Of a stretch of 64,000 nt of DNA, positions 22,810 through 47,274 are shown piece by piece. How positions within the stretch are numbered: the first letter of the stretch is position 1; every line of letters starts with the position of its first letter. Position numbers and translations under genes: made by a program. The notes below the pieces were generated by a model that worked only from the letters and a program-made list of their open reading frames with translations, searched no databases and was not told the DNA's origin. Origin of the DNA: Prorocentrum cordatum (Eukaryota; Sar; Dinophyceae; Prorocentrales; Prorocentraceae); NCBI GenBank assembly GCA_963575745.1, contig CAUYUJ010019269.1:119360-183359 (forward strand). The letters run 5' to 3'.

Positions 22810-23274
22810 TTGCCTCCGCGGCCGCTCAATGACCTGACGAGGGGCATCCGCATCGCAGCTCTGCAGCCAGGCTCCTCTAATCTTGAAGCGGGGTTGGAAA
22901 TCGCTTCCGTACTTTACCAAGACTGCGTCAGCGCTGTAGACGGGAGTGTAGCGTCAGCTGATTCACGAACGAGCAGTTCAACGCGTCTGGCCCACCCTCC
23001 AGCAACCCTTCCTGGTTGCACCTGCGCAGAGGTAGACAGAACAGTTGTTCTCTTTTGCTACCCAGGCAACTCGCAACGGAGACTGCACAGGCCTAGCCAC
23101 GCGTCGGGGATGCCTTCCGACCCCCCGATGCACATGGCCAAGCAGCAGAACGCATCAGAGTTGATCAGGATGTTCCTCGCAAGAGTCACTCAAACAGCCA
23201 ACTCGCGGCCTCAGTGTGTCAACACTGTCCAGGTACTACCTGGCAGAAAACTCGACGCAGCGGAATGTTGGTGA
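22810..23274 (+). CDS. Hypothetical ORF, 154 aa, downstream of FMO on the opposite strand
   Basis: Non-repetitive 22640-23340 region. The frame is open and reasonably balanced but has no known motif. It lies against the FMO 3' end, so it may overlap the FMO 3' UTR. Confidence 0.15.
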   Translation: MPPRPLNDLTRGIRIAALQPGSSNLEAGLEIASVLYQDCVSAVDGSVASADSRTSSSTRLAHPPATLPGCTCAEVDRTVVLFCYPGNSQRRLHRPSHASGMPSDPPMHMAKQQNASELIRMFLARVTQTANSRPQCVNTVQVLPGRKLDAAECW

Positions 23275-23343
23275 GCTGGAAGCCACGTAGGCAGAAGTAA
23301 CCGCCTGGCCTCTTCAGCGGCTCACGCGGACCCCCGCCTGGGC

Positions 23344-35893
<12,550 letters not shown>

Positions 35894-35894
35894 G

Positions 35895-35896
35895 CT
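35895..35896 (-). other. Candidate spliced-leader acceptor of the FMO mRNA
   Basis: An AG lies one base upstream of the FMO start codon (sequence TTAGCAGcATG on the minus strand). Dinoflagellate mRNAs usually receive a trans-spliced leader at such an AG. No other AG is this close. Function is inferred only. Confidence 0.25.
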
Positions 35897-36589
35897 GCTA
35901 ACGGCTCGGAGTAATATCTGGGCCAGGGCGCAGCGAGATGGCTCTGGTCAACAACGTAGCTGAACATGGACGGAAGAGGGGGAATGAGGGTGAAGAGGAG
36001 GAGGCCTTCGCGCTCTTACATGCTTCGTGGCGGGCGCGCTATTACTCTGTGGAGGGGGCCGTGCGGGGGCACTCCTTCTCCTCCTCCTCCTCCCCCTCCT
36101 CCCCCTGCTCCTCCTCTCCTCCACCTCCTCGTCCTCCCCCTCCCCCTCCCCCTCCTCCTCCTCCTCCTCCTCCTCTTTCTCCTCCTCCTCCTCCTCCTCC
36201 TCCTCCTCACCAAATATGATCGCGCCGTGGAAAAAAATGGACGACGGAACACTTTTGGCAATGTTCAGCCTCGGGGGGGCCTCGCCGAGCTCCAGGACCG
36301 GCAAACGACGCATCGGGATCAAACATCGGCCCCAAGGAGCATGTCTTGGGACCTCCAAACGAGTGCGTATCCAACAACACTTTCGAGCTGCGGCCCGTCC
36401 GTTGCTCACGACCTTACTGCCTGGTCACTTTGCACCCGTCTCCCCATCCTTCCTTCCTTCCTTCCTTCCTTATCGATAACGCCTCCCTGTCGCACCCCTG
36501 GACGTCTCGGTAGGGCGGGCCTGGCCTTCCGCCGCCTTGGCCTTCCGTGCACACGCATGGCCCTGCAGCTTGCCGTTGGCAACAATGTC

Positions 36590-37290
36590 AAGGATGGAGT
36601 GCGGATCGTGTTCAAAGTGTGGCTATCGCCTCAGCGTCGCGTGCATTCATCTTAAACATGATACAGCAGGTTCAAGGACGAACCCAGCTCCTTTTCAACA
36701 TGTGGTTCTCGCCTGAGCGCTGCAACCGCATGCCCTACACGTCTACAACATATGCCAAAGATGGCGGGCGGGTGGTTTACAACACGTGGGTCTCGCCTAT
36801 TATGCGCCGCGCACGTTCGTCTAAAAAGTTCCAAACAGTTTCATGGCTGGAAGGCGGGTTGTATTCAAACTATAGTTCTTGCCTTAACGCCGCGCAGATT
36901 CGCCTTACAAACTGCAGCAGCGTCAAACATGGAGGGTGGAACGCTTTCAAGATGTAGCTTTTGCCTGAGGGCCGAACACATTTGTGCTGAACGTTCGCAG
37001 CAGCTTCATCGATGGGGGGCGGGCGGCTTCCAAAATGTGGCCCTCGCCTCAGTTCAATGATGGAGGTCGATGGATTACAGCATGTGGTTCCCGCCCTAGC
37101 GCCGCGCGCATCCGCCCGAAACGCTTGCAGCAATTGCAAGGATGGAGGACGGTTCGTTTTCAAGCTGTGGTGCTCGCCTTAGCGCCGCATCCATCCGTCT
37201 TAACAGCGTGCAACAGTTCACATATGGAGGAATAATGGTTTCAAACATGTTTCTCTCGCCTCAGCGCCGCGAACCTTCGTCTCAAACATA
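36590..37290 (+). repeat. 83-bp satellite, about 9 copies
   Basis: Unit TTCAAxATGTGGCTCTCGCC, TCAGCGCCGCGCACATTCGT, CTTAAACG, GCAGCAGTTCAAGGATGGAG. Copies are quite diverged (about 70-80 percent). Confidence 0.85.
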
Positions 37291-37539
37291 GGAAGTTCAA
37301 TGAACTGCGTTCTGACGCGACTTACGATTGTTGGGGCGCAACGGTTCGGTTGTTTCGCGCTGGTCAAGTCCAACGGGTCGTGCTCTGGCAGATTTCGGGC
37401 TGTCAGGACGCAAAAGATAATTACGTTGATTCGCGGCGTTGAAGTCCAAAGGATGGTGCTTTCGGAAGATGGGGGATTCTCAGCTGGTTGGCCTCCAACA
37501 GGGCACTTCGTGCAATGATGACAGCTTCTTGTCTGGCCC

Positions 37540-37620
37540 TATGAAAAGGCAACTTGGAGGGAAGGCTCATTGCTAATTACATCGTTGATGCGTCTTGGGT
37601 TTACACTGGTCCTCCGCCGC
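37540..37620. repeat. Family I repeat beside the 83-bp satellite
   Basis: CCCTATGAAAAGGCAACTTG ... GTTGATGCGTCTTGGGTTTA; inverted relative to 24715-24800. Confidence 0.7.
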
Positions 37621-37835
37621 CTCCCTCGCCATCTCCCACGTCTCCCGCACGAGGAGAGGAGATGCCTTGGCGGCGCGCCGAAGGGAGCATTGGCCGCATG
37701 AAGGGAGGCCTTCTGAGCAGGCCCCCCTGCTGGAAAGGCGGGGGGGCGCCCGGCTACTGAGCTGTTCTGAAGCGGTGGCTCCGCTGTAGTGGGCCCATCA
37801 GTCCTTGGAAGGCCTCCGAGCCTTCACCCTGGCCC

Positions 37836-38078
37836 TAAGTGGGCCCTGGAAACGACAAGGCCGTTTCTTTACCGGTTCCTGTCGTTTTTTTGCTGGTTCC
37901 GACGCCGTTTTTTTACCGGTTCCGTCGCCGTTTCTTGACCGGTTCCGGCTCCGGTTCCAATCCTGGAGTCGTTGTTGTTCCCGATTCCGGTCGCCGTTGT
38001 TTTGCCGTTTCCACTTCGAAGGGACATGTTTTGGGGAAACGGTGAAAAACTGCCCTGCCGTTTCCAGGGCCCACAAAG
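37836..38078 (+). mobile_element. TIR element family F, copy 2
   Basis: TAAGTGGGCCCTGGAAACGA at the left, AGGGCCCACAAAG at the right, same interior. TSD CCCTGGCCC at 37827-37835 and 38079-38087. GT at 37839, AG at 38077-38078. Confidence 0.85.
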
Positions 38079-38104
38079 CCCTGGCCCCTCTGATCCTTCG
38101 CCGC

Positions 38105-38205
38105 AGAGTCGGGGATGGACAGACCCCCCTTTAGCAAAACGTGGTTTAGTGAAATCGACCTGAGGCCCAAACCTGGCGGGCGCAAGCTTGGAAAATGACG
38201 GCCAC
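38105..38205 (+). repeat. Family K dispersed repeat, copy 2
   Basis: GATGGACAGACCCCCCTTTA ... GGTTTAGTGAAATCGACC ... AAATGACGGCC. It directly follows family F copy 2. Confidence 0.7.
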
Positions 38206-40195
38206 GGCGCCCTCTCGAGAACCGACAACGGACTATTCACTAATCGACGTGTCACTGTTGGGGGTTCTGTCCAGCCCCGACAGGGCGCAAGGGATGCGGG
38301 TAGGACTCTGCCGGGGGAGAGAAGGGGGAAGGGAAGGGGAGCGTGCGGCAGCGGCAGGCGCCCGCTCGCAGGCGTAGAGCGCTGGGAACACCGCCGCGTT
38401 GCAGCTGGTCACGGCGCACTTCGCTGCAAGAGCACCTCCGGTCCGCGGTCGGAGCAAGAAACGAAGGGCGGAGGACACATGGAGGCGCCCAAGCCAACGA
38501 CCCGCGGGCCTTGTCCGCATGACGCGGCCCCAGGACTCGAGCGGGACCCCCGAGTTGCCATGAGGCCACAAGAGGCCTGGAGGAAACAGATCCTGAGACC
38601 TCCCTGTCACCTTCTCTGGGACCTCCCAGGGAAGCCCCGAAATCCAGAACCCCCTTCAACCCGGGACCCATGTGGCTCGTGCCAGCCTGAAGCAGGAAAC
38701 CAGGGCTGCCACGGCGGATGGAAGCAGCGGCGGACAAAATGCTGCCTGCCGGGGCGGTCGGCGGCAAGGATGAGTATGAGGATGCAGGCCGTTGACAGCC
38801 CCCCACCCCTCTCTTCCAGAGGGAAGGGGATTAAGAGGGAGCAGAGGGGAAAGAGCTGCAGTGGTGTCCAACGAGGATTCAGTGGACTCCAGCGAACGAT
38901 CCACACACTTCTTTTTCCTCTCCTTTTTTCCCCCTCTCCTGCCGCTATGGCGGATTTGCCCTGCAGGGGGACCCGCCAGGAATGCCCCCCAAGCGTCCAA
39001 ACCATGTATCCACGCCGAGGCCGAATACGATAGAGCGCGATGCTTTATCATCGGCGACGACGGGCGTCATGGGGGGAGAGGGTGGGGGGGGATATGACGT
39101 AACGAGGGTTGCTGAAGCCAGCTGGGACTGCTCGGGGGGCCTGCTGAGACCAGCCGGGACTATCTGGGGAGGCTGTTTGTGCGCACCCCGAAGCCTGAAC
39201 TGCCCGGGGCGAAAACTTAGAGAAAATCACGCTCGGAGAAAACCACGCTCGACGAAACCCCTGGGGATCCCCGCTCGGACAAAATCACGACGTCGTTGGC
39301 CTACGAGGCCCAGACCCCCGGAGGTCCCAGAACTCTGGACGTCTGAGCACACAAATCCCCCCCCCCCCCTCGAGGCCTCGAGGAGGCACCCGGAAGCCTC
39401 GGGAGGACGAAAAAGGGTCAAGACCACGCAACATATACAGATACTGGATGGATCCTCCCTCTCCTCGGACGAGGCCTCTCGCTTGCAGTCGTTCGCGCGC
39501 GGTCTTCATGCATGCGTTTGTGTTTCTGCCCGCGCGGGTTTGCCAAGCTTCCCAAAACCTTGGCACAACGACTAACATATCGAGGGCCCAAGCCGAGCAA
39601 GCTGATCCGTGAATCGACTCGCGAAGTCATGCGCCGTTTGGCACGTGGGCGGGAAAAGTGCGCATGCCAATGAAGGGGTAGAGTGGCGCATCGCGACTGC
39701 GAAGCAGAATCACAAAGCGCAGCGTGACTCTGAAACAGAACAATGAGACCCTCACGACTGTGAAGCAGATGAACAAGAGGAGACGGAAGAGGGGGGGAGA
39801 AGGAACCACTGGAGATCGTTTTCACCGCTGCCGAACGCGAACTCAATACATAGTACTCGCCGCTTGGCCTGGTCCCGAGCGGCTTCGTACAAGCGTTGGT
39901 CAGAAAAGGAAACGACACCGATGTGTTCGTTATAGTCCCTTTGTCAATTCATTCCTGGGTCTCCCAATTCATCGTTTGCATGCGTAGGTCGCTTGTCGGG
40001 GGCTTTTGGCTGAAAACTGAACTGCCCCACCGCATCGGTGCAATTTGATCGGCATCTTTTTCCCGACCAATGCCAATCCCACCAGCCCTCTGGGCGCAGG
40101 TGGTCTAGGGCGTTTCCCTGTCCAACCTCCTGCATTTCCCTGCTCGGGAGGTTTACCTCCCCCCCCTCTTCCCTGCGTTTGGACCGGGGGGGACG
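38205..40195. other. No gene recognised
   Basis: Mixed single-copy DNA with a lone family J end (39054-39110) and a partial family B-like CCCTGCAGGGGGA (38960). Confidence 0.5.
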
Positions 40196-40840
40196 GACCC
40201 ATAGCAGCGTCCAAAATGGCCCAAGATGGCTCCAAGAGGGCCTCCGAGAGCGCAAGATGGCCTCCAAGATGGCCCAGGATAGCGGTAGACGGGTCAATAT
40301 AGCCTCCGACACGCGTCCAAGAGGCCTCAAGATGGCCCCAAAACAGTTTCAAGTGCCCTTCGAGGCCTCCAAGGACCCCCCACGAGGCCAAAATCCTTCG
40401 AAAACCTACGGAAAATCAATGTGTTTTGCCTTCTCGACTTTTTCGCCTCCGAAGGGCTCTTGCGGCCTCAAGATGGCCCCAAGATGGCCCAAGGCAGCCC
40501 CAAGAGGGGCCCAAGAGAGCCAAGACGGCCCCAAGAGCGCCCAAGAGCGCTCCAATAGCGGGCCAAGAGGGTCCCAAGACGGCAGAATTGAGGGCCCCCC
40601 CTTCTGTGGCCATAAGGACCAAGACGGCCCCAAGAGGCCTCTCAGGCATCCCAGAAGAGCCCCCAGAAGGCCCACATACCTCCCCAAAGAGCCCCAAGAG
40701 GGCCCCAAGACGCCCCAAAAGAGCTCCAAAAAGTCCAAAGAAGGCCCTAAGAGAACCTCAGGAGAGCCCCAAGAAAGAGCCCCAAAAGGCCCCAAGAGGG
40801 GCCCAAGAGAATCCCAAGAGAGCCCCAAGATGCCTCCAAG
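40196..40840 (+). repeat. CCAAGA/GGCCC minisatellite module with core
   Basis: Arrays flank a core at 40391-40470 (AAAATCCTTCGAAAACC ... TTTTGCCTTCTCGAC ... CCTCCGAAGGGCTC). Confidence 0.85.
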
Positions 40841-41210
40841 TTTCGGAACGCACGCGAGCTTCAGACACAAATCAGTGCAACAACCATTACGAGTCATCGA
40901 AACACCCCTCACCCCTCATCGAAGCACCATCGTAGCTTGCACCGATTCCCATCTTAAACTTAAATGCGGGAAGCTATGTGTGATCCTTGCTTTCTCGAAG
41001 ACGGCTGCGCGACTGCATGCGTCCTGCCGCCCCTGATTCACCAACTCCCCTGCTGATCGTTTCTGGATGGGCTGGTGGGGATACTTTTTCCCAACCATCC
41101 TGTGGTGTTGGGTCCTCGTTTTGAAGAGACGGTGCCCCGCGTTCCTCCTCCTCCTCGCCCTCCTCCCTCCTCCCCCTCCTTGCCTCTGCTCTCGGCACAC
41201 CTCTCACACG

Positions 41211-42430
41211 TTTCGTAGCCCCCTAGGGAACTCCACCGAAGGCCCCAGTGGGGGTGTCCACATGCGGTTCCCCCACCCAGGGCAGCGTTTCGTAGCCCCA
41301 GAGGGAGCTCCACCGAAGGCCCCAGTGGGGGTGTCCACATGCGGTTCCCCCACCCAGGGCAGCGTTTCGTAGCCCCATAGGGAGCTCCACCGAAGGCCCC
41401 AGTGGGGGTGTCCACATGCGGTTCCCCCACCCAGGGCAGCGTTTCGTAGCCCCAGAGGGAGCTCCACCGAAGGCCCCAGTGGGGGTGTCCACATGCGGTT
41501 CCCCCACCCAGGGCAGCGTTTCGTAGCCCCATAGGGAGCTCCACCGAAGGCCCCAGTGGGGGTGTCCACATGCGGTTCCCCCACCCAGGGCAGCGTTTCG
41601 TAGCCCCATAGGGAGCTCCACCGAAGGCCCCAGTGGGGGTGTCCACATGCGGTTCCCCCACCCAGGGCAGCGTTTCGTAGCCCCAGAGGGAGCTCCACCG
41701 AAGGCCCCAGTGGGGGTGTCCACATGCGGTTCCCCCACCCAGGGCAGCGTTTCGTAGCCCCAGAGGGAGCTCCACCGAAGGCCCCAGTGGGGGTGTCCAC
41801 ATGCGGTTCCCCCACCCAGGGCAGCGTTTCGTAGCCCCATAGGGAGCTCCACCGAAGGCCCCAGTGGGGGTGTCCACATGCGGTTCCCCCACCCAGGGCA
41901 GCGTTTCGTGGCCCCATAGGGAGCTCCACCGAAGGCCCCAGTGGGGGTGTCCACATGCGGTTCCCCCACCCAGGGCAGCGTTTCGTAGCCCCATAGGGAG
42001 CTCCACCGAAGGCCCCAGTGGGGGTGTCCACATGCGGTTCCCCCACCCAGGGCAGCGTTTCGTGGCCCCATAGGGAGCTCCACCGAAGGCCCCAGTGGGG
42101 GTGTCCACATGCGGTTCCCCCACCCAGGGCAGCGTTTCGTAGCCCCATAGGGAGCTCCACCGAAGGCCCCAGTGGGGGTGCCCTCATGCGGTTCCCCCAC
42201 CCAGGGCAGCGTTTCGTAGCCCCAGAGGGAGCTCCACCGTAGGCCCCAGTGGGGGTGCCCGCATGCGGTTCCCCCACCCAGGGCAGCGTTTCGTGGCCCC
42301 ACAGGGAGCTCCACCGAAGGCCCCAGTGGGGCTGCCTGCATGCGGTTCCCCCACCCAGGGCAGCGTTTCGTAGCCCCATAGGGAGCTCCACCGAAGGCCC
42401 CAGTGGGGGTGTTCGCATGCGTCTCCACTA
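41211..42430. repeat. 77-bp tandem array, about 16 copies
   Basis: Unit begins TTTCGTAGCCCCATAGGGAG; period exactly 77 bp from 41211 to about 42366. Copies differ at few sites (CATA/CAGA, GTAGC/GTGGC); the last copies differ most. Because 77 is not a multiple of three, each minus frame cycles through all phases and all three stay open for about 400 codons; these are not genes. Confidence 0.97.
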
Positions 42431-42879
42431 CCCAGAGGTAGCGCCGCCGAAAACGATATTCACACTTGCGGTTTTCACAGTTGCATATGGTTGGGTCCTT
42501 CGCCAGGCTAATTTTTGGTCGGCGGCTCCGAGGCGGCGGACAGGGAGCGGTAGGCGTCGTCTGGGCCAGCAGGCGAAGCTAATCAGCTACAGCAGGCAAG
42601 GCACCTGCAGTAAAAACCCGCAGTACGCGAGTATGCACATGCAGTAAACAACATGCTCGATTAGATGCTGCGGAGGAGTCGCCCTGTCGGCGCCAGTCCG
42701 CGCAGCCAGCCTATCCGAAGGCTGATGGGGATACGCGAAGCGTCAAGAATTGCTGTCGTTGCTGCTGCGACGAGTATGAGGTTTGGCCAGATGTTTGAAG
42801 GACGCTGTTTTTTGATATTGTAAAAATACCAGGGCGTACAATGCCCAAAGCAAGCTCAAGCAACGAGCTTCGGACCCAT

Positions 42880-44320
42880 CGGTTTCCCTTTCAGCATTGC
42901 AAGGGCACGCCGACATTTAACCATCGAATGCATTGTTTGTAGTGAGGGCGGCGCGCATGTCCAACTTTCCTCTTCTTTTCACCGCAATGTGTTCCCATGC
43001 GCACACAAACTGTTGAAATTTCCCTCATGTTGCGCCCAATGCCTGGCCCAACTCTGGTCCGGTTACCGTTGACGCGGTCCCGATTGTTTGTGCATGTCCG
43101 GCGTAGGCTCGAACTTGTTGCCACATTGGTCTGTAATACGCATTTGGAAACTGACCTGCATCAGTCGAGACCCATCCAAATGCAGCTCCATCTCCCCAAT
43201 TTCCTTCAGGAGTTGATGGAACTGGTGCTGGCTGCGTCCAACCAGCGGGGTATCGTCTACATATAAACGAACTTAGAGATCCCCACAAACCATTGAACGT
43301 CGAATGTCGGCGTCCAACTTCTTTTCCACGCCTTTAGACCAATACCGCCATGGCCATTACAAACGCAATCGGCGACAATGGGCACCCTTATGAACTCCAT
43401 GCCATCTGCCCACTATCTTCTGACCTCGGATTCCGTCTGCGACGCAAGAGTGGCGAGAACTGCATGTTGCGAGCAAGCTGCAGCATGCGCGGCGGCACTC
43501 GCGTTTAGCGCGCGCTGGCCCAATATGTCTGCGAGTTGCGCGAAAGGCTTCGGTCGTGACGCGTTTCCGCCTGAACCCGTACTGTGTTCCAGTTAATCGA
43601 TCTTCGACCACTGCTTCCTGGAGCCCCGTCAATAACAACCTGCGAACCAAGTGTGCATCACACATCACAAGCTGACTTGACGATAATTGCCTCGCTGGTT
43701 CAAGGGGCTTGCCCGTTTATATGGTCGACACCACTGCGTGTCGTCAATCTGATGGTATTCGTGTTTCTCCTGCCAGCACTGATGTATGGGCTTCCTAATC
43801 ATCTCCAGCCCTGTAGAATCATCCCCGAAGATGTTCCAATTTTCAGGCGACGTGCCGTCTGGTCAAGGTGCATTCCCCTTCTTCAAACTAGAAATCGCCG
43901 TTCGCACCTCTTGCGCTGGGAAACCGTTGTCTGAAATGAAGCAACGGTGGTCCGCGTGGCTCCTGAGGGACGAGCGTCGCAGGTCGCACGTTCAAGCGTA
44001 TGTTTCCGAAGTGCCCCGACGTTGCACATGCTGCCCCCGTGCATCCAACAGGTTCGCCATCCGAATGTCGGACTCTGCTCTGCCCGCGCGGCTTCGGCTG
44101 GCAGATGCGCTCGAGTGAGGCCCAACAGCCAGCGGCGATGTGCTGGTCCATCATAGTTTGCCAAAAAGAGGTTTCGTTCCTTGTTCGAGTAGCGGCCTTT
44201 CTGCCATCTCGCTTTGAAAAGGTCGTGCCAAGCGCCTTTGATCCGCGAAGGGACGCGCAACCACACATGATTCCAGGCCTCGGACGGGGAGTTTGCCCGA
44301 CCACAAGCAGCCCTCCACAA
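42880..44320 (-). pseudogene. Decayed reverse transcriptase (non-LTR element remnant)
   Basis: The minus strand shows RT landmarks in the right order but in shifting frames with stops: a basic upstream region (WNHVWLRVPSRIKGAWHDLF) at about 44.3-43.9 kb; a fingers-like run GTQYGFRRKRVTTEAFRATR near 43.6 kb; GVHKGAH near 43.4 kb, which resembles GVRQG; VEKKLDADIRRS; and the palm motif YVDDTPLVG with YVDD at 43263-43252, followed by HQLLKEIGEMEL-like helix sequence. At least two stops and one frame change separate these. It is clearly inactive. It shares no obvious nucleotide identity with the 61.6-64 kb element. Confidence 0.65.
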
Positions 44321-44630
44321 GAAACCTAACCGACAGAACGTCCATTTGATTCTTGGTGCGGGAGCGCCACGCCTTCCATAAGCAAAACCGTCGAAGCCCA
44401 AGAGACCCAGGGCACCCTGGCAGGCACGAGAAACCCAACTGACAGGACGTCCATTGATGTTTGGTGCGGGAGCGCCACGCCTTCCATAGCAAGATCGTCG
44501 AGGCCCAAGCAACCCAGGGCACCCTGGGAGGCACGCAGGGCGCGTGCTGGCGTGGGCCCCCACTGTGCGGCAGCTCTCGCCCAGGACCCCTTTCTGATCC
44601 ATCTCTGCTGGCCCCGCGGGGCGCTAACTG

Positions 44631-44821
44631 TAAGTCGGGCGTGTCCCCCCACAGGGGGATTTTCGACGAAAAAATACCTCCCAAATAATCAAAACATAGT
44701 CCAAAAATAGTCTGGGTACTATGTGTTGCCTCTTTTTGAATATGTTTTGACATTTTGGGGGCATTTTTGGGTTTTTCTTGTTCGTCGAAAATCCCCCTGT
44801 AGGGGGACAGGCCCGACATGA
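44631..44821. mobile_element. TIR element family B, copy 4 (best preserved)
   Basis: Arms TAAGTCGGGCGTGTCCCCCC and, on the other strand, ATGTCGGGCCTGTCCCCCTA, continuing through GGGGGATTTTCGACGAA for about 50 bp. Direct repeats CGCTAACTG and CGCTAATTA flank it. Confidence 0.85.
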
Positions 44822-44929
44822 CGCTAATTATAAGCAACGCGGGGAACAGCGCGGGGCTCTCACCAGCAAACCCGCCGGAGGCAGTAACATCGACTCGTGC
44901 GGCAGCGACGCCCAGGTCGGATGGGGCAC

Positions 44930-45078
44930 GCAGCAGATGGGGTCGAAGGATCGCGGCACATCGCACGCGCATCGGCGACGGCGGGACGGAGAAGATCGGG
45001 CTCCCGATCGCGCCCGCATCGACGATGCATCGGCGATGCGGCGCGATCCTCCGACCAAATCTGCTGCGTGCCCTGGCT
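44930..45078. repeat. Family E element, copy with GGCACGCAGCAG outer arms
   Basis: GGCACGCAGCAGATGGGGTC at the left and CAAATCTGCTGCGTGCC at the right are complementary. The inner sequence is standard family E (GATCGCGGCACATCGC / GCGGCGCGATCCTCCGACC). Confidence 0.8.
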
Positions 45079-45554
45079 TGGTAGGCTGGGGGTCGACCGG
45101 CTCGGAAGGGCGCCCTTGCCCGCAGACCACCAGCATCGAAAGACTTCTCCAGCATCCCCACCGGAACAGCCGCGGCCCCGCTGTCCGACCATGGCACGCC
45201 TGGGTGCGTTAACGGATATGCCTTCTCCGTCGGACCTCGCGGCATCCCTCCCCACCTCGAGGCAGCAAGTCTGATAAGCAATAAGAGTGTTCCTAACCCC
45301 TTGGGAGGGACCTGAGTGAGGAGGGCCGAAGCATTAGGCATAAGGGGTCTCATTCTGCAGACGTATCAGACCCAACCGCCCAGCTTCATGATCCCCAGTG
45401 CGAAGACGGGGACCTCGGTGAGGCCACGTCTTCACCGTGTCATTCCAGGTAGGGCTTCCTCAGTTCTTTGGTCCTCGAGGAAGGCTGGTAGCGCCAAGCA
45501 GAGCCCTGGCCCCCTTGGGGGGTGGGGACGTGCAGCCGCCGTGCTGCCAGACGC

Positions 45555-45684
45555 TGGCCATCGCTCGGACGTCCATTTCCTGTGTTTTTTTTAGGTTTCG
45601 TGCGTGTTTTTTTCGCGAAGTGATCAAGGAAGCTCCTCGATGGTCCTCGCCGTAGGGAAAATGCACACGTCCGAGCGATGCCAA
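45555..45684. mobile_element. TIR element family C, copy 3
   Basis: TGGCCATCGCTCGGACGTCC at the left, ACACGTCCGAGCGATGCCA at the right, interior GTGATCAAGGAAGCTCCTCG. Confidence 0.8.
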
Positions 45685-46271
45685 GCACGGGGGGGAGCGC
45701 CGCCCAAGACGCGAGGCAGGGGCCCTCCGTGGCCACCACGGGCCGCGGCCGCTCGGAGGCCCCCCCCCCCCTCCCCCGGCCTGGGCCGGAGGCGCGGCCC
45801 GCAGACCCGGGGCCCCTCGCGAGCCCAGCGCAGACCAGCGCCCCTCGTGCGCCCAGAGCTTACGAGGACGAGACGAGGGCGAGGACTTGGATGAGGACGA
45901 GGAGGACGACGACGAAGAAGAGGACGAGGACGAGGGCGACGACGACGACGACGACGACAAGAACGATGGCCAGGACGAGCACGATTCCAACGGACGCCCA
46001 TGCCAAGAAACCCCCCGCCGGAGCCACCGGTCCCGTCCGTGGCGCAGGAGCCCAGGCGGTCGGCCGCGCCGCGCGCGCGGGGGGGGGGAACGGGCGGCCC
46101 ACCGCCGTCCCGCTGCAGCCGCGCGGCGAGCGCCTCCGCGCGGCGCTCGTCCAGCTCGTTCGCTGGGCGGAGGGGGGGCGCGGTCTGCGGCCGCGCGGGC
46201 TCCCGCCCCTGGGCCTCCCCGTGGAAGGCAGCGAAGGGGGGGGGGGACAGGCCCAGGGAGCTTCTGGATAG
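45678..46271 (+). CDS. Hypothetical ORF with acidic low-complexity start
   Basis: The second half (about 45990-46250) reads RPTAVPLQPRGERLRAALVQ then LVRWAEGGRGLRPRGLP, which is exon-like, but GC is extreme and no family is recognised. The first half is a GAC/GAG repeat. Confidence 0.15.
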   Translation: MPSTGGSAAQDARQGPSVATTGRGRSEAPPPLPRPGPEARPADPGPLASPAQTSAPRAPRAYEDETRARTWMRTRRTTTKKRTRTRATTTTTTTRTMARTSTIPTDAHAKKPPAGATGPVRGAGAQAVGRAARAGGGNGRPTAVPLQPRGERLRAALVQLVRWAEGGRGLRPRGLPPLGLPVEGSEGGGGQAQGASG

Positions 46272-46425
46272 CGCGTCGCCACGGCATTCGGAGGCAACTG
46301 CGGGGGGGCCGTCGTCGGAAAGATCAGGGAGAATTGAACCTCATTTGGGGGGCTGCCACCTACGCCGGGGTGGGCCGCGGACTAAGCGGGAATGAGCCGG
46401 ATTTTGCCGGATTAAGCGGGATGAA

Positions 46426-46607
46426 TGAAGGGACCCAGGGACACAGAAAATAAGTAGACACAAGTCCCAGGATCACAAATGCCAGGATCCCCTGTATAGC
46501 CCATAGCTTTCTGGACGTTCGTCTTGCCCCCCACTTCCCATATGTCCCCATATCTCCCTGGGAGTATGCGATTCACTGTCTGTGTGTGTATCTTTTTTCC
46601 CACCTGA
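46426..46607. mobile_element. Element family H, copy 2
   Basis: Starts TGAAGGGACCCAGGGACACA, ends TCTTTTTTCCCACCTGA. Perfect 5-bp TSD ATGAA (46421-46425, 46608-46612). Confidence 0.9.
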
Positions 46608-47118
46608 ATGAAGCGGGGCGAGGCCGAAGTCAGCCGAAAATTCGGACCAGGGCAGAGTCAGAATTGGACCTCCCAAGAGTTCCATCCGACACAGGGGGGG
46701 TACAGTAGGAAATCGACCACAAGAGACTTCCAACAAGAAACTCATCCATTAGACCCCAGGACGTCCATGGATTTTTGGTGCGGGAGCGCCGCGCTGTGCA
46801 TTGCAAAACCATCAAAACCCAAGAAACCCAGGGCACCCTGGAGGCAAGAAGAGCGTTTCTTGGCATGGGTCGCCACTGTCGGCGCAGCGAGCTTCTGAAT
46901 GGCGTGCCGCCGCGGGGGACCCCGGCGACACGCCAACTCTGCCCTGCCAGTGCATCGGGTCGGCGTGCCGGGGGAGATAGAAGGGGGGACTGCAGAGGGG
47001 GGGGGGGGGGGGCGGGCCTGCTCGGAGGGCTCGGCAAGCCCCCGCGCCCTCTGCGAAGTTTTTCCCGTAAGACGAAGCCAAAACGATTACAAATTGACGT
47101 GATGAAACATTCGGTGAT

Positions 47119-47252
47119 CTACTGACCCGGGTCAATCCAGACCCGGGTCAATCAGGTTTGCAAGATCCTGCACCCAAGCCCGGGTCAATGCATCCCTGGC
47201 TCTGCAGGATCCTGCAATATCCGTCGCTCTGGCTGACCCCCGTCTCTTGAGC
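47119..47252. repeat. ACCCGGGT-rich repeat, copy 2
   Basis: CTGACCCGGGTCAATCCAGA, CCCGGGTCAATCAGG, GGCTCTGCAGGATCCTGCAA, CTGGCTGACCCCCGTCTC. Matches 21238-21450. Confidence 0.7.
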
Positions 47253-47274
47253 CCCGACAAATCAAGAATCTCTG

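Larger units (their letters stand above)
36040..37800. mobile_element. Probable family A element, copy 4, degenerate
   Basis: The right end is GGGCCCATCA at 37791-37800, with an arm resembling the right arm of copy 3. Contents are the same as in copy 3 but inverted: CCT tract (36075-36210), 83-bp satellite (36590-37290), family I (37540-37620). The left end is placed by resemblance of CGTGCGGGGGCACTCC to copy 3. No TSD found. Confidence 0.45.

Noticed and set aside
41038-42428. Three overlapping minus-strand frames of about 360-400 codons
   Set aside because: All come from a 77-bp tandem repeat whose period is not divisible by three; composition simply cycles.
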